64,000 nucleotides of DNA from Oryza sativa Japonica Group (lineage: Eukaryota; Streptophyta; Magnoliopsida; Poales; Poaceae): assembly GCF_034140825.1 (NCBI RefSeq), contig NC_089037.1:1461501-1525500 (forward strand), read 5' to 3'. Of the stretch, positions 12,464-22,834 are shown piece by piece (the stretch's first letter is position 1; every line of letters begins with the position of its first letter). The translations under genes and the position numbers were made by a program. The notes under the pieces are model-generated. The model saw only the letters and a program-made list of their open reading frames with translations, was not told the DNA's origin and searched no databases.

Positions 12464-13182
12464 CTTGACCGGGAGGTGGATCCGTCCTGTGTGTTGCAAT
12501 GTAAGTGGCTGGTACGACATTCTGAAACACAAAAAAAATAGGGATAAGTATTGGCAGTTTCGCACCAATGCAACATGTCCGGACTCCAGAGAATAAGTTA
12601 CCAGCTTGATACTCTGACGAGAAACACAAATATGACAAACTGAATATATGCTTTGCAAATTACAATGCAAGTGGCTGCCTGGAATGACATTCGGAGCAAA
12701 AACCGACTAGTAATTCATCACCACAACTGAAACCTTAAAGGGCGTTGGCCATGAGAGAAACCAAATCCTAAATGTATAATCCATGATTCACAAATACCTC
12801 CCAAATGAGATATTATGATCCAACTATTTGGCATTGGGACTTAGAAACAAATAGTACTAACCACCTTTTGTTAATCATGCGCACTGGAATTTCAGACACA
12901 CGCTCTGACACACAATAGGACTGACTAGAGGTAAAGCTCCGGCGTGAGGGATCAGGCACACAATTCATGGCATCATCAACACAATCAACCTAATTCTGAA
13001 TTGTACTTGGCGGTCGGAGGCATGAGATCACGACAGCTAAGCACAGAGATCGATCGCGAGTGAGGGGGGACAGAGTCACAGAGGGGCTGACCGACCAAGG
13101 GCTGCGCGGAGGGGTCGGCGGGGACGACCTGGCTGAAGTTTTGCGGGTTGTAGGACGGCCAGCCGCCCAGGGAGCTCTCCAT
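12464..13182 (-). pseudogene. DDA1-like gene, N-terminal half only (probable fragment)
   Basis: Two exons are recognisable: 13096-13182, beginning with ATG and encoding SLGGWPSYNPQNFSQ, and 12464-12521, encoding PATYIATHRTDPPPGQ. Both match the N-terminal half of DET1/DDB1-associated protein 1, a small component of the COP10-DET1-DDB1 (CDD) ubiquitin ligase complex. The first exon is read in phase to a GT donor. The second starts after CAG and ends with a phase-1 GT donor. The conserved C-terminal helix of the family (NILLR..YQ) was not found in the next kilobases, so this is probably a truncated copy or a gene with a rearranged 3' end. A functional gene with a distant or diverged last exon cannot be excluded. 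A GC-rich leader precedes the ATG. Confidence 0.5.
12655..12702 (-). repeat. Degenerate copy of the DDA1-like exon 2
   Basis: ACAATGCAAGTGGCTG followed by GGAATGACATTC closely parallels the exon 2 region at 12495-12522 (GCAATGTAAGTGGCTG...GTACGACATTC). On the minus strand it still starts AATGTCATTCCAGG after a possible acceptor, but it soon diverges. It looks like an old local duplication of about 50 bp. Confidence 0.5.
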
Positions 13183-14360
13183 CGCCGCCGCGGAGCTCGC
13201 CGTGACGTCTCCGACTCCGACTCCGGCGACGCCCCCTCTTGGTTTCTCCACCCTTTTCCAGCGACCATGGATTCGTGGAGGACTATAATGGAGCACACAG
13301 AGTCAACATTAACTTTTGGGTTTCGGCCCATTATTGCTATCTTTTGGGCCTTAGATTTCACTGGCCAAATGGGCTTTAAGGCCCATTTTCTACCTATACA
13401 TTTGTGCTTAGCGTTGTCTTGTGTAATTGTGTTATTATCAGATAATACCACGATTATACGAATGAATTAATTCTTTTAGATAATGGAATGTAACATTCCA
13501 GTCTTTACTCAAAGAGTTACAGCCAATTATTACAGAACTCACACAGAACAAAACTCACATAGAAAGTTCACGATAGCACAAACAAAGCTAAGCAAACATA
13601 AACTAATACACACCAACAGAAGAAAAATATGCCATAACTATTGAATTGTATTAGAGAACCGCCACCCGAAGTTGGCAAATATATGCATAATTGTCGTCAA
13701 ACGAATGAATTAATGAATTAAGACAGACAATAGTACAAGATTCATAAGTTCTTTTTTTCGAAAAAAACAAAACACAATACAACCACGCACGTTCAATTAC
13801 ATACGAGCCCACTTACCAAATGCATACATATATACATACCCTATCCGTATAACCACCTTTAAAAGTATGTCTTAATAATGACAAAGTCACCACAAGCTTC
13901 TCGCACTCATCGAATGTGCAGGTAAAAACGCATTCGAGGATTGGACCGGTATATTTTAAAATTGATAAAATCATCACCGACGTTTTCCTATCAACGTATA
14001 GATTGTCTATCACTAAAATAGTATATGTACTAAGTTTGCAACTTGAATTCAGATGGTGGGTTCAAAGGACCTTGCCACAACCACAACCCACAAGGGACAA
14101 CAAGGTTACCCGAAAATGTGAGTTCTTTAAAAGCAATGAGTTTTGTTTCTGTAAATAGGGGTGATAGATCCATGATCTATTGTTGCAAGTAAACCGCAAG
14201 ATAAGATTCGTGCAGGAGCCGTATCCTTAGACAGATACTAAATCAAGTCAGGGCTAGCTCAGAGTCTCGATCATTAAGAAGGGACAATTGCCGCTAATCC
14301 GACAGCGATCAGTAGCCTGTCCTTTCTGTTACCAGTCGTGGGAGAGTTCGGATTCTCCAC
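13183..14360. other. Spacer without a gene
   Basis: AT-rich sequence after the GC-rich leader of the DDA1-like gene. A segment near 13470 (TTAGATAATGGAATGTAACATT) resembles the LINE-tail sequence at 11239. No protein-like frame is present. Confidence 0.4.
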
Positions 14361-14367
14361 AATTTGT

Positions 14368-14657
14368 CCAAATGGAGTGGTATATCAAGGTAAGCTGAAG
14401 AGAGAGGCCGGCGTTTCATCATCCATTGTTTTTTTTCCTGCTGTATCGAATCGTACAAAGAAACAAGGAGACGGTCTCTTTCTAGTATCGATTAGGCTGT
14501 GACCTCCCATAAGTGATACAAGAACCGGCATGCTGACATTTCAAGAGGATGCAGATGCAGACTGAAAACTGAATTATTGACATATATGACGACATCTATG
14601 TACGAAAACCTTGAGCAAATTGGCTAAGTGAAACAGCGAAATCTAAGATCTTTTTCG
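14368..14657 (+). repeat. Diverged dispersed duplicate, copy 1
   Basis: This stretch aligns by eye with 18681-18915. Shared phrases in the same order include AAATGGAG, AAGCTGA.GAGAGAGGCC, GAATCGT.C.AAGAAA, CATGCTGACATTT and GCAAATTGGCT. The copies differ by many substitutions and small indels, so the duplication is old. Neither copy shows an open frame of note. Confidence 0.55.
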
Positions 14658-14659
14658 GC

Positions 14660-15575
14660 GGATTGATGGCGTTTCGAGGGTGGCCAAGGGCCCGTCTTTG
14701 CTGTTGGTTACGGTCAAGGTATAACTGCTTGCGAGACATCATGGACTATTCTGTGGCCATCGATGTGGGGGTGTTTGTGTGAGTGATGTGAAGATGCTGG
14801 CGAAAGCCTTGCCGGGTCTTGGGCCGGTTCGACGACGACGGCGCCCATGGGCGCCGTTTCCCTTCTTGGAGGCGTTGTCATGGCATTCTTTCATATCCCC
14901 ACAAATTTCTAGGTGAAAACCTCCTTCCGACTTTCGAACGAGCGGCGGTGGCGTTACACGTTGTGTCCTCCTTGGGGGCGTCACTTCGGAGAAGTTCTAA
15001 CGCATCGACGACTGTCGATAGTCTTTTTCGGTTCAAAAGCTTTCATACCTTTTGTTCGGTGAGGCCTTCGCCTTCTTGGGTCCGCTTCTTTCTTGTGGTG
15101 GGCAACACGCTCTTCGGTTGTTTCTGCTAATGAAGTCGAAGCTGCTTGCTGATGGGGGTGCGGCGACGCTCGGCAATGATGACATGTTGCAGTCTCTTCC
15201 AAGGAGCTCTGGTGCTGGCCGTGTGAAGGAAGTTGCTCTTCGGTGGCTTGGCTGACGTCCATTGTTGGATGTCGGAGCTACTTTTCGCTTTGGTGACTTT
15301 CGTGGCTTCAGTGTTGCTGCAGTTGTGGAGTCGGCGCTGCTAGGTCGCTTGGGCGGCTAGCTTAGCAATGGTAACACCTCTTCTGCAATGTGGGAGCTGT
15401 TGTGTCGCTTTTGTGTTTAGTTTGGCAGTGACGTCCTACGATTAGGCTCCGCCGTCGTTGTTAGTTGTGTAGAGCGGAAGGTTTTAGCTGGTTTTCCTGT
15501 AATTAACCGTGCAGCTGTATGGTTTTTGGGCCCGGTTTTCCTTATAAACTGGGTCAATTTTTTTTTTCTAAGTAT
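14660..15575 (+). mobile_element. Unclassified repeat, possibly 5'-truncated LINE 3' region
   Basis: A moderately GC-rich stretch without a sustained frame ends in GGTTTTTGGGCCCGGTTTTCC, TATAAACTGGGTC and then a T-run. This style resembles the 3' regions of rice LINE-type retroposons. There is no reverse transcriptase or endonuclease sequence. The T-run instead of an A-run at the end is odd for a plus-strand LINE, so the assignment is tentative. Confidence 0.3.
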
Positions 15576-16051
15576 AACAGTGGAACAAAGTTCGGCATTA
15601 GGTTAAAAAAAGATCTTTTTTGGGGCTTGCGAGGTTTGGACAAATTTTAACTTATAAGAATGTATTTACATATTAATCTGTAATAATTTTCAGGAGGCTT
15701 TTCCCTCCTAATGTAGATAGAGTTACCCTCATTATTATTTGATGGCACATACTGCACTAGTATATATGATAATAAATGCAGACATGCAAATAAACAGTTA
15801 AATGTGAAGTGTATAGCACATGTAAGTAAAGTAAAAAAAAAACTCAAACCTGCACTAGTAAATGTAGTAGAACAAGTATGTAGGAGCAAAGTATGAAAGT
15901 TAAAATGATATGTATACATGAGAACAGGGGGAGTAGTAGTGGCTCAATAAAACCTCCATGTTTAGTCCTTAATTAGAAGCAGATGTTGTTTGAGAGAGAT
16001 ACCAATCACAATAACTTTAATAACATTTTAATCCTGAATAACTTATACAGT

Positions 16052-16132
16052 TTCATGCTGTATATCTTGCACGACTGGAGCGATGAGGACTATGTGAAGA
16101 TCTTGACAGTGTGCAAAAATGCTATTTGTTAA
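16052..16132 (+). pseudogene. O-methyltransferase gene fragment
   Basis: The frame reads YILHDWSDEDYVKILTVCKN and then AIC and a stop. This is the highly conserved HDWSDEDCVKIL segment of plant caffeic acid/ZRP4-type O-methyltransferases, which includes the catalytic histidine. No other part of the family (SAM-binding GGG motif or the dimerisation domain) is visible on either side. The piece is about 80 bp and probably a relic carried in by transposition or left after gene decay. Confidence 0.6.
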
Positions 16133-16251
16133 AAAAAAGCACCATGAAAAATTAATATGTATGAAGCTATGCCGAAACAATAAACCTAAATAAATGCATG
16201 CCTATCCATATAAATTTTAACCCGCTGACAACCCGACAATGAGTTACTGCA

Positions 16252-16395
16252 TCTATCCTAAAATATAAAAAAATTAGGATTAAATACATGTATTACGAAA
16301 GTAGGCAGAATACCAATAATAAGTTATCATCTCATCCAAAAATATAAGAACTTTAGGATTGAGCACATGTATTATGAAAGTATGTAGAATTAAGT
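16252..16395 (+). repeat. Tandem pair of diverged ~75-bp units
   Basis: Unit 1 (about 16252-16318) and unit 2 (about 16328-16395) share CATCT.ATCC.AAAATATAA, TTAGGATT.A..ACATGTATTA and GAAAGTA.G.AGAAT in order. The sequence resembles the termini of Stowaway-type elements, so this may be two remnants of one MITE type. Confidence 0.5.
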
Positions 16396-16492
16396 AAGAG
16401 AAAGTTGTGATTCATTGAGAAAACGAAGTAGGTAGAGAAATTAAATTAGGAAATGTTATTATTGGTTAAAAAGAGTAGAACTACTATTAGGA

Positions 16493-18211
16493 GCGCTAGA
16501 GCGTGGAATATTGTTCATAGCGCCAAACATGCGTTAGCCCAGGCCCACCCCACCCCACGTCCCGTCATCCCACTCCTACCGATCCGAGTAAATTGTTTAC
16601 TCCGATCGGGTGCCTCTACCACCCACCTTTATTTGAGTAAACAATTTACTTCGATAATAAAAACAACTTCCATGCTTTCGATCTCACCCCATGTCCCGCA
16701 TCGTGCACCCACCATTATCGGAGTAAATGATTTACTACGATAAAAACAACTTCTCTGCTTCCGGTATATATTCTATTTTTCCCGTACCCAACCAACCACT
16801 CTCGCCCCCACTCCGTTTTTTCCTTTTTTTTGGATCTGAATCGATCCACCATCCCAGCCCACAGATCGGCGACACACCATGAAGGACGACGACGACACCG
16901 TGGTGGTTGATGGCGGTGGCCGGCGAGCAGTGGCCGGCGGCGGTTGAGGTGAAGGCACTACTTCAGGCCTCGCTGCTGGACGCTAGGCAGCACCATAACC
17001 AGCAAGGAGGTGTTCACCTGAGCCAATAGCAACAACCAGCGGCTACTCCACGTCGGCGACATTGATAGAACAAGCAAGTAAGGAAATGACACTCTAATTT
17101 GCATCTGCATACTCTCTTTCAACTTCACGCATGAAGCCCTAATTTTTTTTGCAAATCAAATTAACATGTAATCTCCAATATTACCTGATCTCAATTGATA
17201 GGCTGCACAGGTCCTACATTTGCACATCGTGCTCCATGTAGCTGGCCGCAGAGGTTAAGGTGGAGTCCACCGGTGATGGAGATTGTTTGCTATTTTTCTT
17301 TTGCTCGTCATCTGTATTGACATGAACGAGAATATTTTTACATTTTTTTGTGCTTGTTAGATGATGGATGGCTGCTACTGTGCAACGTCAAGCTCAACTC
17401 TATACCACACCGCTACATTCTTCCATGATTCCATGATGGATTTTTGGCTGAATCATTTTTTTTCTTTTCTAGTTTGATTCACCTGTGAGTAATTTTATCG
17501 CTTGTGTGTGATTGAGCCTGTAATTTTTTTCATTCATACAACTATTTTGTGATACAGATCAACAATACTCTTAGTACCAGTTTTTATTCTTATACTGTAT
17601 ATTGAACACATCAGTAAACATATTACTACATGGTGGCTATGAGATCATGGCTATATCGAGAGGAATGTGGAAATTGTTTTACTCGCAGACCACAAAATCT
17701 AAATAATATTGGTAAAAGAATTACTAGCGTTGTAAGCTTGTAGTAATTCTTTTACGACCATTTAGGTATGGCGTCATACGATGTGGAGACATTCATGAGA
17801 ATAAATTTGTTACTTTAGAATGAGCAGATGTGGGAGGCTGGGAGTAAATGAAAAATTCCACGGAGTAAATTCGTTACTTTTCAAACGTGCGGAGATACTA
17901 GAAAAACGGAAAACTCGGAAAGAAAAACTAGACGGTAAATATTTTACTAAAACGCGAAAACAGAAAAACTATAGAGAAGGAATGAATAACAGAAAAATCT
18001 GGATGGTTAATATTTTACCTGGACCATTGATGAAGCACATATAAGATGGAAAAGAGAAAAAAAGAAACACGGAAGGTGGGGTGTTAAAAAACGAAAAAAA
18101 ACGACCCGAGAAAAGGTGGGATGCGGAGGAAAGGTGGGGTGGTAAAAAACGAAAAAACCGGAAGTAGAAGGCGGTGTGCAGCGCTCGAATTATTATTCCG
18201 CGCTGTAGCGC
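16493..18211. mobile_element. Unrecognised 1.7-kb element with imperfect terminal inverted repeats
   Basis: The first 31 bp (starting GCGCTAGAGCGTGGAATA) and the reverse complement of the last 31 bp (GCGCTACAGCGCGGAATA) match at 23 positions. Inside the left end the palindromic motif GTAAACAATTTACT recurs at about 16590, 16636 and, changed, 16720. Inside the right end a GTAAATTCGTTACT-like version and the repeated phrase AAGGTGGGGTG.TAAAAAACG occur. A GC-rich patch at 16879-17000, starting ATGAAGGACGACGACGAC, looks like captured exon sequence but has no recognisable domain. No transposase is present. A target duplication could not be read, so the true ends may differ by some bases. It is probably a non-autonomous DNA transposon. 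Confidence 0.45.
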
Positions 18212-18680
18212 GTGGAATAGCGCTACCGTAAAAGAGAGTATAAGTGAAGATGTTGCAATATTTTAAGGTAAATTTTAAATGCTAGAAGTTGTTATATTTT
18301 AGATAGAGAGAGTAGCTAAAGTTATTTCCTTTATGTAACTATACATTGAGAGCGTTCATATTAGCCACAATATATCTTTTATTAAGAGAGGTCAAAGATG
18401 ATTCATCACAATCTCTTTAAAGACCTATAGATGTCAGAACAAAAATAAGAAAAAATTACCCTGTAAGATCATGGTGAGTTCATATTATAACGGTATAGAT
18501 TCATCTCTATAGGTGTACAAGTATAATTGTATCTAAATAAAGACATGCTAATAGCTGCATATCAAACTTAATTCTTTTTTATATATTTTATCTATATAAC
18601 ATGAGTTAAGAGTTGTTTATCTCCGATTCAATTTTAAAGGTATATTCCTGTGTAAAATTGTGTGAAAAAAAGCTAGTTTG

Positions 18681-18915
18681 CCAAAATGGAGCACATGGGG
18701 CTAAGCTGACGAGAGAGGCCAGCATTTTCATCCTCTACTATTTTCCAGGTCTTTTGAATCGTGCGAAGAAAAAAGGGGATCGTCTTTTTCCATGGATCTG
18801 TAAGTCTTCCATATACGCACCGTCATGCTGACATTTTCAGTGATCGGATGAATGGCGGCATATATCTGGGACCAAATAAAACCTGGTGCAAATTGGCTCC
18901 ACGAAAGCCAAGATC
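18681..18915 (+). repeat. Diverged dispersed duplicate, copy 2
   Basis: This is the partner of 14368-14657, about 4.3 kb away in the same orientation. The unclassified 1.7-kb element lies between the copies. Confidence 0.55.
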
Positions 18916-18970
18916 TTATTCAGAGAGTAATCGCCATGGAACATGGTGAGATTGGCATATACTATGTAAG

Positions 18971-19347
18971 TTGGACAGTTGGTCGATCAAGTCATCAAAC
19001 AACTTACAGAGAAGATAAGGTGCGAATCGATGAAGCTGAACCATGAGTGCAAAAACGTTCGTAAAGTGTATTGACGTACATTCATTGAATTTTCAGGGGA
19101 AATTTGTCTCTAAAATTGATGAATCAAACATTTGAAAATTTCAGAGAAATTTTCCAGGGAATAATTTTCTCTAAACTTAACTGCCAACGTTTGGACAGTT
19201 GGTCGATCAAACAACTTCCAGAGAAGATAAGATGCGAATCGATTAATCTGAACCATGCGTGCTAAGGTTTGTAAAATGTATTGTCAAGGATTAATTGCTA
19301 ACCTATAACGTACATTCATTGAATTTTCAGGGAATAATTTTCTCTGC
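18971..19347 (+). repeat. Local tandem duplication, period about 220 bp
   Basis: Copy 1 (18971-19112) and copy 2 (19191-19347) both begin TTGGACAGTTGGTCGATCAA and continue through AGAGAAGATAAG.TGCGAATCGAT, CTGAACCATG and ACGTACATTCATTGAATTTT. Copy 2 has an insertion of about 23 bp, and copy 1 has a short extra piece near its start. It is non-coding. Confidence 0.75.
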
Positions 19348-19905
19348 TTGCAGACAGTCAGTAAACCCATTTATGAATACTTGATGTACATGTCCTGATT
19401 CGTTCTCTTCTCTGTCAATGTGGATGATGTATTGATGTATATGTAAGTATAACAGGGTCAGTCTAAAATTAAACACAAGACGACTTTCCCGACACGCTTA
19501 CGCGCGTCGCGTTGAAAGGATTCACCGACTTATTGACTCATAGTGCAAATCTAAGTGGCATCTGCCTTTTATTTTCAAATTAGTTTGGCAGCTGAAGATA
19601 AAGCTTCCGGCTAACTGCTAGGTTATGGGGCTAATAACACACGAGAAGATAATATAACTGAACAGACACCACTAACTACAGAAAAGGTTGCACATATGCA
19701 AATGGAAAATGACATGCCCCATTACCAGCACTGTGCGTGATAACCTTAATATACCCACTTATCCCTCTATTTCTTTCCTGCTTCAACGTGGAATTGGGCC
19801 ATGCACGTTGTTTTCATGGCCTAATATGTTTCCTGATTTGTTAATCGTGACTCAATCGCTGACCAAGCTCAACTCTGATATTGACCAAGTTAGGTAAAGT
19901 AGGGT

Positions 19906-20035
19906 AGTATATCTTAGATACACTCGATAATACAGTAATACACCGATAAGTGGAATGTGATTTCAACCCTAAAATTTCGTATTTAATTCTCAACACGCTT
20001 ATAATTTCTTCGTGAAACCCTTCCAAATCTCATTT
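19906..20035 (+). mobile_element. p-SINE1-like SINE
   Basis: About 130 bp containing a B-box-like TTTCAACCCT and ending in a short T-run is flanked by a near-perfect 15-bp target duplication, TAGGTAAAGTAGGGT at 19891-19905 and TAGGTAAAGTAGTGT at 20036-20050. It shares CTCAACACGCT.ATAATTTCTTC with the SINE at 48032-48167. Both are p-SINE-type tRNA-derived retroposons. Confidence 0.75.
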
Positions 20036-20638
20036 TAGGTAAAGTAGTGTATCAAGTAAAAAACAAGCCAAAAGGAAAACACTTGTTTTTTTTAGTTTGT
20101 TCGTTCGATGATGAAGTACCCACGTTCCACTCCAACAGAAGAGGCCAAACTAAAGATCAGGCATGCTGTCCTAAGAGAAAATCGAAGGTCAGACTGAGTC
20201 CTACACACCAAGGGTAGCTTCTGAAACGGCTGGGATGATGAACAAAAGGGTGTCTTTTGTGCGCAGCATCTACCGGCCAATATTCCTTTGCAGGCGTGCG
20301 CCTGGTGATTCACCACCAGCAGCCACCGGATTCTCCGCCTTGCAACCCATGCAATCTCGAGAATATGCTGCATCATGAAACTATTCTTAATGCCGAGAAC
20401 AACGAGAGAATCATTCAGAGTTCAGACATCTTTTCGACAGTCATATGCTAGCTCCTGCTATTAGAGCAAATTTAATAGTATAGTCCACTGCAAGCTTAAA
20501 ATCATCTATAGTCAATCTAATAGTCAATTCATACAATGGTTATCTAGAAATGTATACTACACTATTAATATTTGGTCCTATCCGTCATACACACATTGCG
20601 TATTGGAGTCCGTGCTGCAGCTGGCTACAAATCTGTAA

Positions 20639-20880
20639 GAGCAAGTTTAATAGTATAGCTCAATACAAGCTCAAAATCATCTATAGCCAATGTAATAGCC
20701 AATTCATACAATAGTTGCTTAATATACTATTAATACCTGATTCTACTTGTCATACATACATTACGTCTTGGAGTCCGTGCTGCAACTGGCTACAAATTTA
20801 TAGCCAGCTGTTCTTCTCTCTTCCTTTATCTCTTTAAAATATATTTATAGCTGGCTTATAGCCTGCTATTGTACCTGCTC
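20639..20880. mobile_element. Tourist-like MITE (element 2, inside element 1)
   Basis: Starts GAGCAAGTTTAATAG and ends CTATTGTACCTGCTC, with TAA at 20636-20638 and 20881-20883. It is 242 bp, the same family and orientation as element 1 and the copy at 38202. Confidence 0.8.
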
Positions 20881-20883
20881 TAA

Positions 20884-21377
20884 GAGTAAGTATAATAGTA
20901 GGCTATAAGGTGGCTAAATGCTGAGGTGGAGGAGAGAGAAGAGAGAGGAGAAGTGGGCTGTAAACTTACAGCCGGCTTGGATACAAGAACCAAGAAACTC
21001 TGTGAGAGAGACAAGCGGGCTCTGTATTAATTGTAAAGAGCTAACTATTATATAGGCAGGCTAAGAGAAGGCTACAAATAACCTTATAGCCAACATGTCG
21101 GCTGTATTATTAGAGCAAGTACAATAGCAGGCTATAAGCAATCTATAACCACATATCAAGAAGAAAAGAGAAGAGAGAGAAGAAAGCGGACTACAGATTT
21201 ATAGCCAGTTGCAACACGGACTCAAAGACATTACGTGTGTATGAGATATGAGACCGGGTATTAATGGTATGATATATTTTTATAGTTAACTATTGTATGA
21301 ATGAGCTATTAGATTAGTAATAGATGATTTGGAGTCAGTAGTTAGCTACACTATTGAAGTTGCTCTTAGCCTTGCTC
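20884..21377. mobile_element. Tourist-like MITE of a second subfamily (element 3), split by element 4
   Basis: Starts GAGTAAGTATAATAG directly after the TAA that closes element 2, and ends GCCTTGCTC before TAA at 21378-21380. Its body differs from the neighbouring family: GGAGGAGAGAGAAGAG, then CAGCCGGCTT, then CTTATAGCCAACATGTCGGC. The stretch 21113-21368 interrupts it. Confidence 0.7.
21113..21365. mobile_element. Tourist-like MITE (element 4, inside element 3)
   Basis: Starts GAGCAAGTACAATAG and ends GAAGTTGCTC, flanked by TTA at 21110-21112 and 21366-21368. It is inverted relative to elements 1 and 2 and resembles the copy at 10626-10869. It lies inside element 3, so it is younger than element 3. 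Confidence 0.75.
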
Positions 21378-22255
21378 TAACCCGCTTTCTTTTCTCTCTT
21401 ATCTTTTCTTCTCGATACGTGGTTATAGCTGGTTTATAGTCTGCTATTGTACCTGCTGTTAGAAGTATTCTATCCATGTTCACGTGTGCTGGTGGTGATC
21501 ATGTCCGATCCCAGCTCAGATGGGCCTAAATGAGCGTGCAATTCTTGGTCCTCGGAATAGGAGCTGTGCATTGTCCATAGGAGTACTTCATGATTAGAGA
21601 GTATTGGGCGTGATCGACCAAAAAACTACACAATCTGGGGCATCCTTTTCTTTTATTAGACCGATATAATTAACCATGCATCATGCAATGCCAAGTGCCC
21701 AAGTATATTGCTTTCACCACAACGAGGGTTCACGCTTTAGCTTTTGTCGCGCTCATTCAAGTAGCACCATCCACAATAATCAAAGTAACTTTCCTTTTGA
21801 CTGAACCTGTCGAGAGTAGTAAAAAACAGAGACCGTCACGCTGACGACCAGCGGGACAGCAACCGCCACGTGGGCCCCCACGATGCCGGTCGGTCAGCAG
21901 ATCGGGCAGGCGAGATTTGCCCGCACGTTTTGCCCTCAAACCCCTGATAGTACGTGCCTTTGACAGCAAAAGAAGCCGTGGCAGATCGACCCAACAATGT
22001 GTCATCCTCCTGCCCCCATCGCACACAGAACCCCCCTTGCGTGAATTGCATCGCGAGAACCCGAAACGCCTCGTCGGTTTAGCTGCAACGTAGATTCACC
22101 GATCGATCGATCCCTTCCACCACGCTCCACTCCACCGGGGGAGGTAAATCCACGGGAAAACGGGTGTAGTGAAGCGAGCGAGGCGCGCACCAACCGCAGT
22201 CACCACCACCGGCACCCAACACCCAGACGCGCGGCTCCCCGGTTGCGCCGCACTC

Positions 22256-22501
22256 GGGCTGTTTGGATGGTATACGAAGTTTATCATCATTCATCATACT
22301 TTTTACGTCACATTTGTTTAAGTTGTGGCTTACAAGTGTCACACTTTAGGGAGTTAATGACATGTGAGGTCATAATAGATGAGAAGAAATCTTGTCATAA
22401 GTGTGGCTATAAACCAAACAATAGACTAACTTAATCAATCTTGTCTACTGGTGTGGTAATCTTTAGTAACCTTTAGGAATTAGGATCAAACCAAACAGCC
22501 C
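22256..22501. mobile_element. MITE with GGGCTGTTTGG ends in the CNNM gene upstream region
   Basis: The element opens GGGCTGTTTGGAT and closes ATCAAACCAAACAGCCC. CTC occurs on both sides (22253-22255 and 22502-22504), a possible 3-bp target duplication. It sits about 330 bp upstream of the CNNM/DUF21 start codon inside otherwise GC-rich promoter sequence that also carries a G-box (CCACGTGG) near 21867. Confidence 0.65.
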
Positions 22502-22834
22502 CTCTGGGGAGAGGCCGTTACGTTATCCCACGGGGGAAAAATACGAGAAACCGCAACCGAAAAGAGAGGAGGAAAAGGGAGCCGCGCGCCGTCGACGCCG
22601 TGCCACTTAACCAACCAGCCAACTCAAGCCCCGCCCGTAATAAAGCGAGCCCCCCGCCGCACGCACGCACGCAGCCGAGACCACCCTGCTGCAGCTGCTG
22701 TGCTGCGCGGGTTAAAAAGAGAGAGATCTATTAACTGGCCCTCCTCTCCCACAGCAAACACACTCGTGTCGTACTGAGCATCTGAGCTCGGTGGTTGCCG
22801 AGGAGGATTCGCCGGCGGCGGCGGCGGGGGGGAG

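Larger units (their letters stand above)
20464..21458. mobile_element. Tourist-like MITE (element 1) hosting three further MITEs
   Basis: Element 1 starts GAGCAAATTTAATAG at 20464, is interrupted after ACAAATCTG at 20635, and resumes at 21381 with CCCGCTTTCTTTTCTC, ending CTATTGTACCTGCTG at 21458. TTA flanks the whole unit at 20461-20463 and 21459-21461. The two halves join into one normal family member of about 250 bp, comparable to 38202-38441. The interruption is filled by two adjacent MITEs sharing one TAA, one of which contains a fourth. Confidence 0.75.

Noticed and set aside
20461-21461. A CRISPR-like or tandem-repeat array
   Set aside because: The recurring phrases are the termini of separate MITEs with their own target duplications, not repeat-spacer units. 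This is a plant nuclear sequence.
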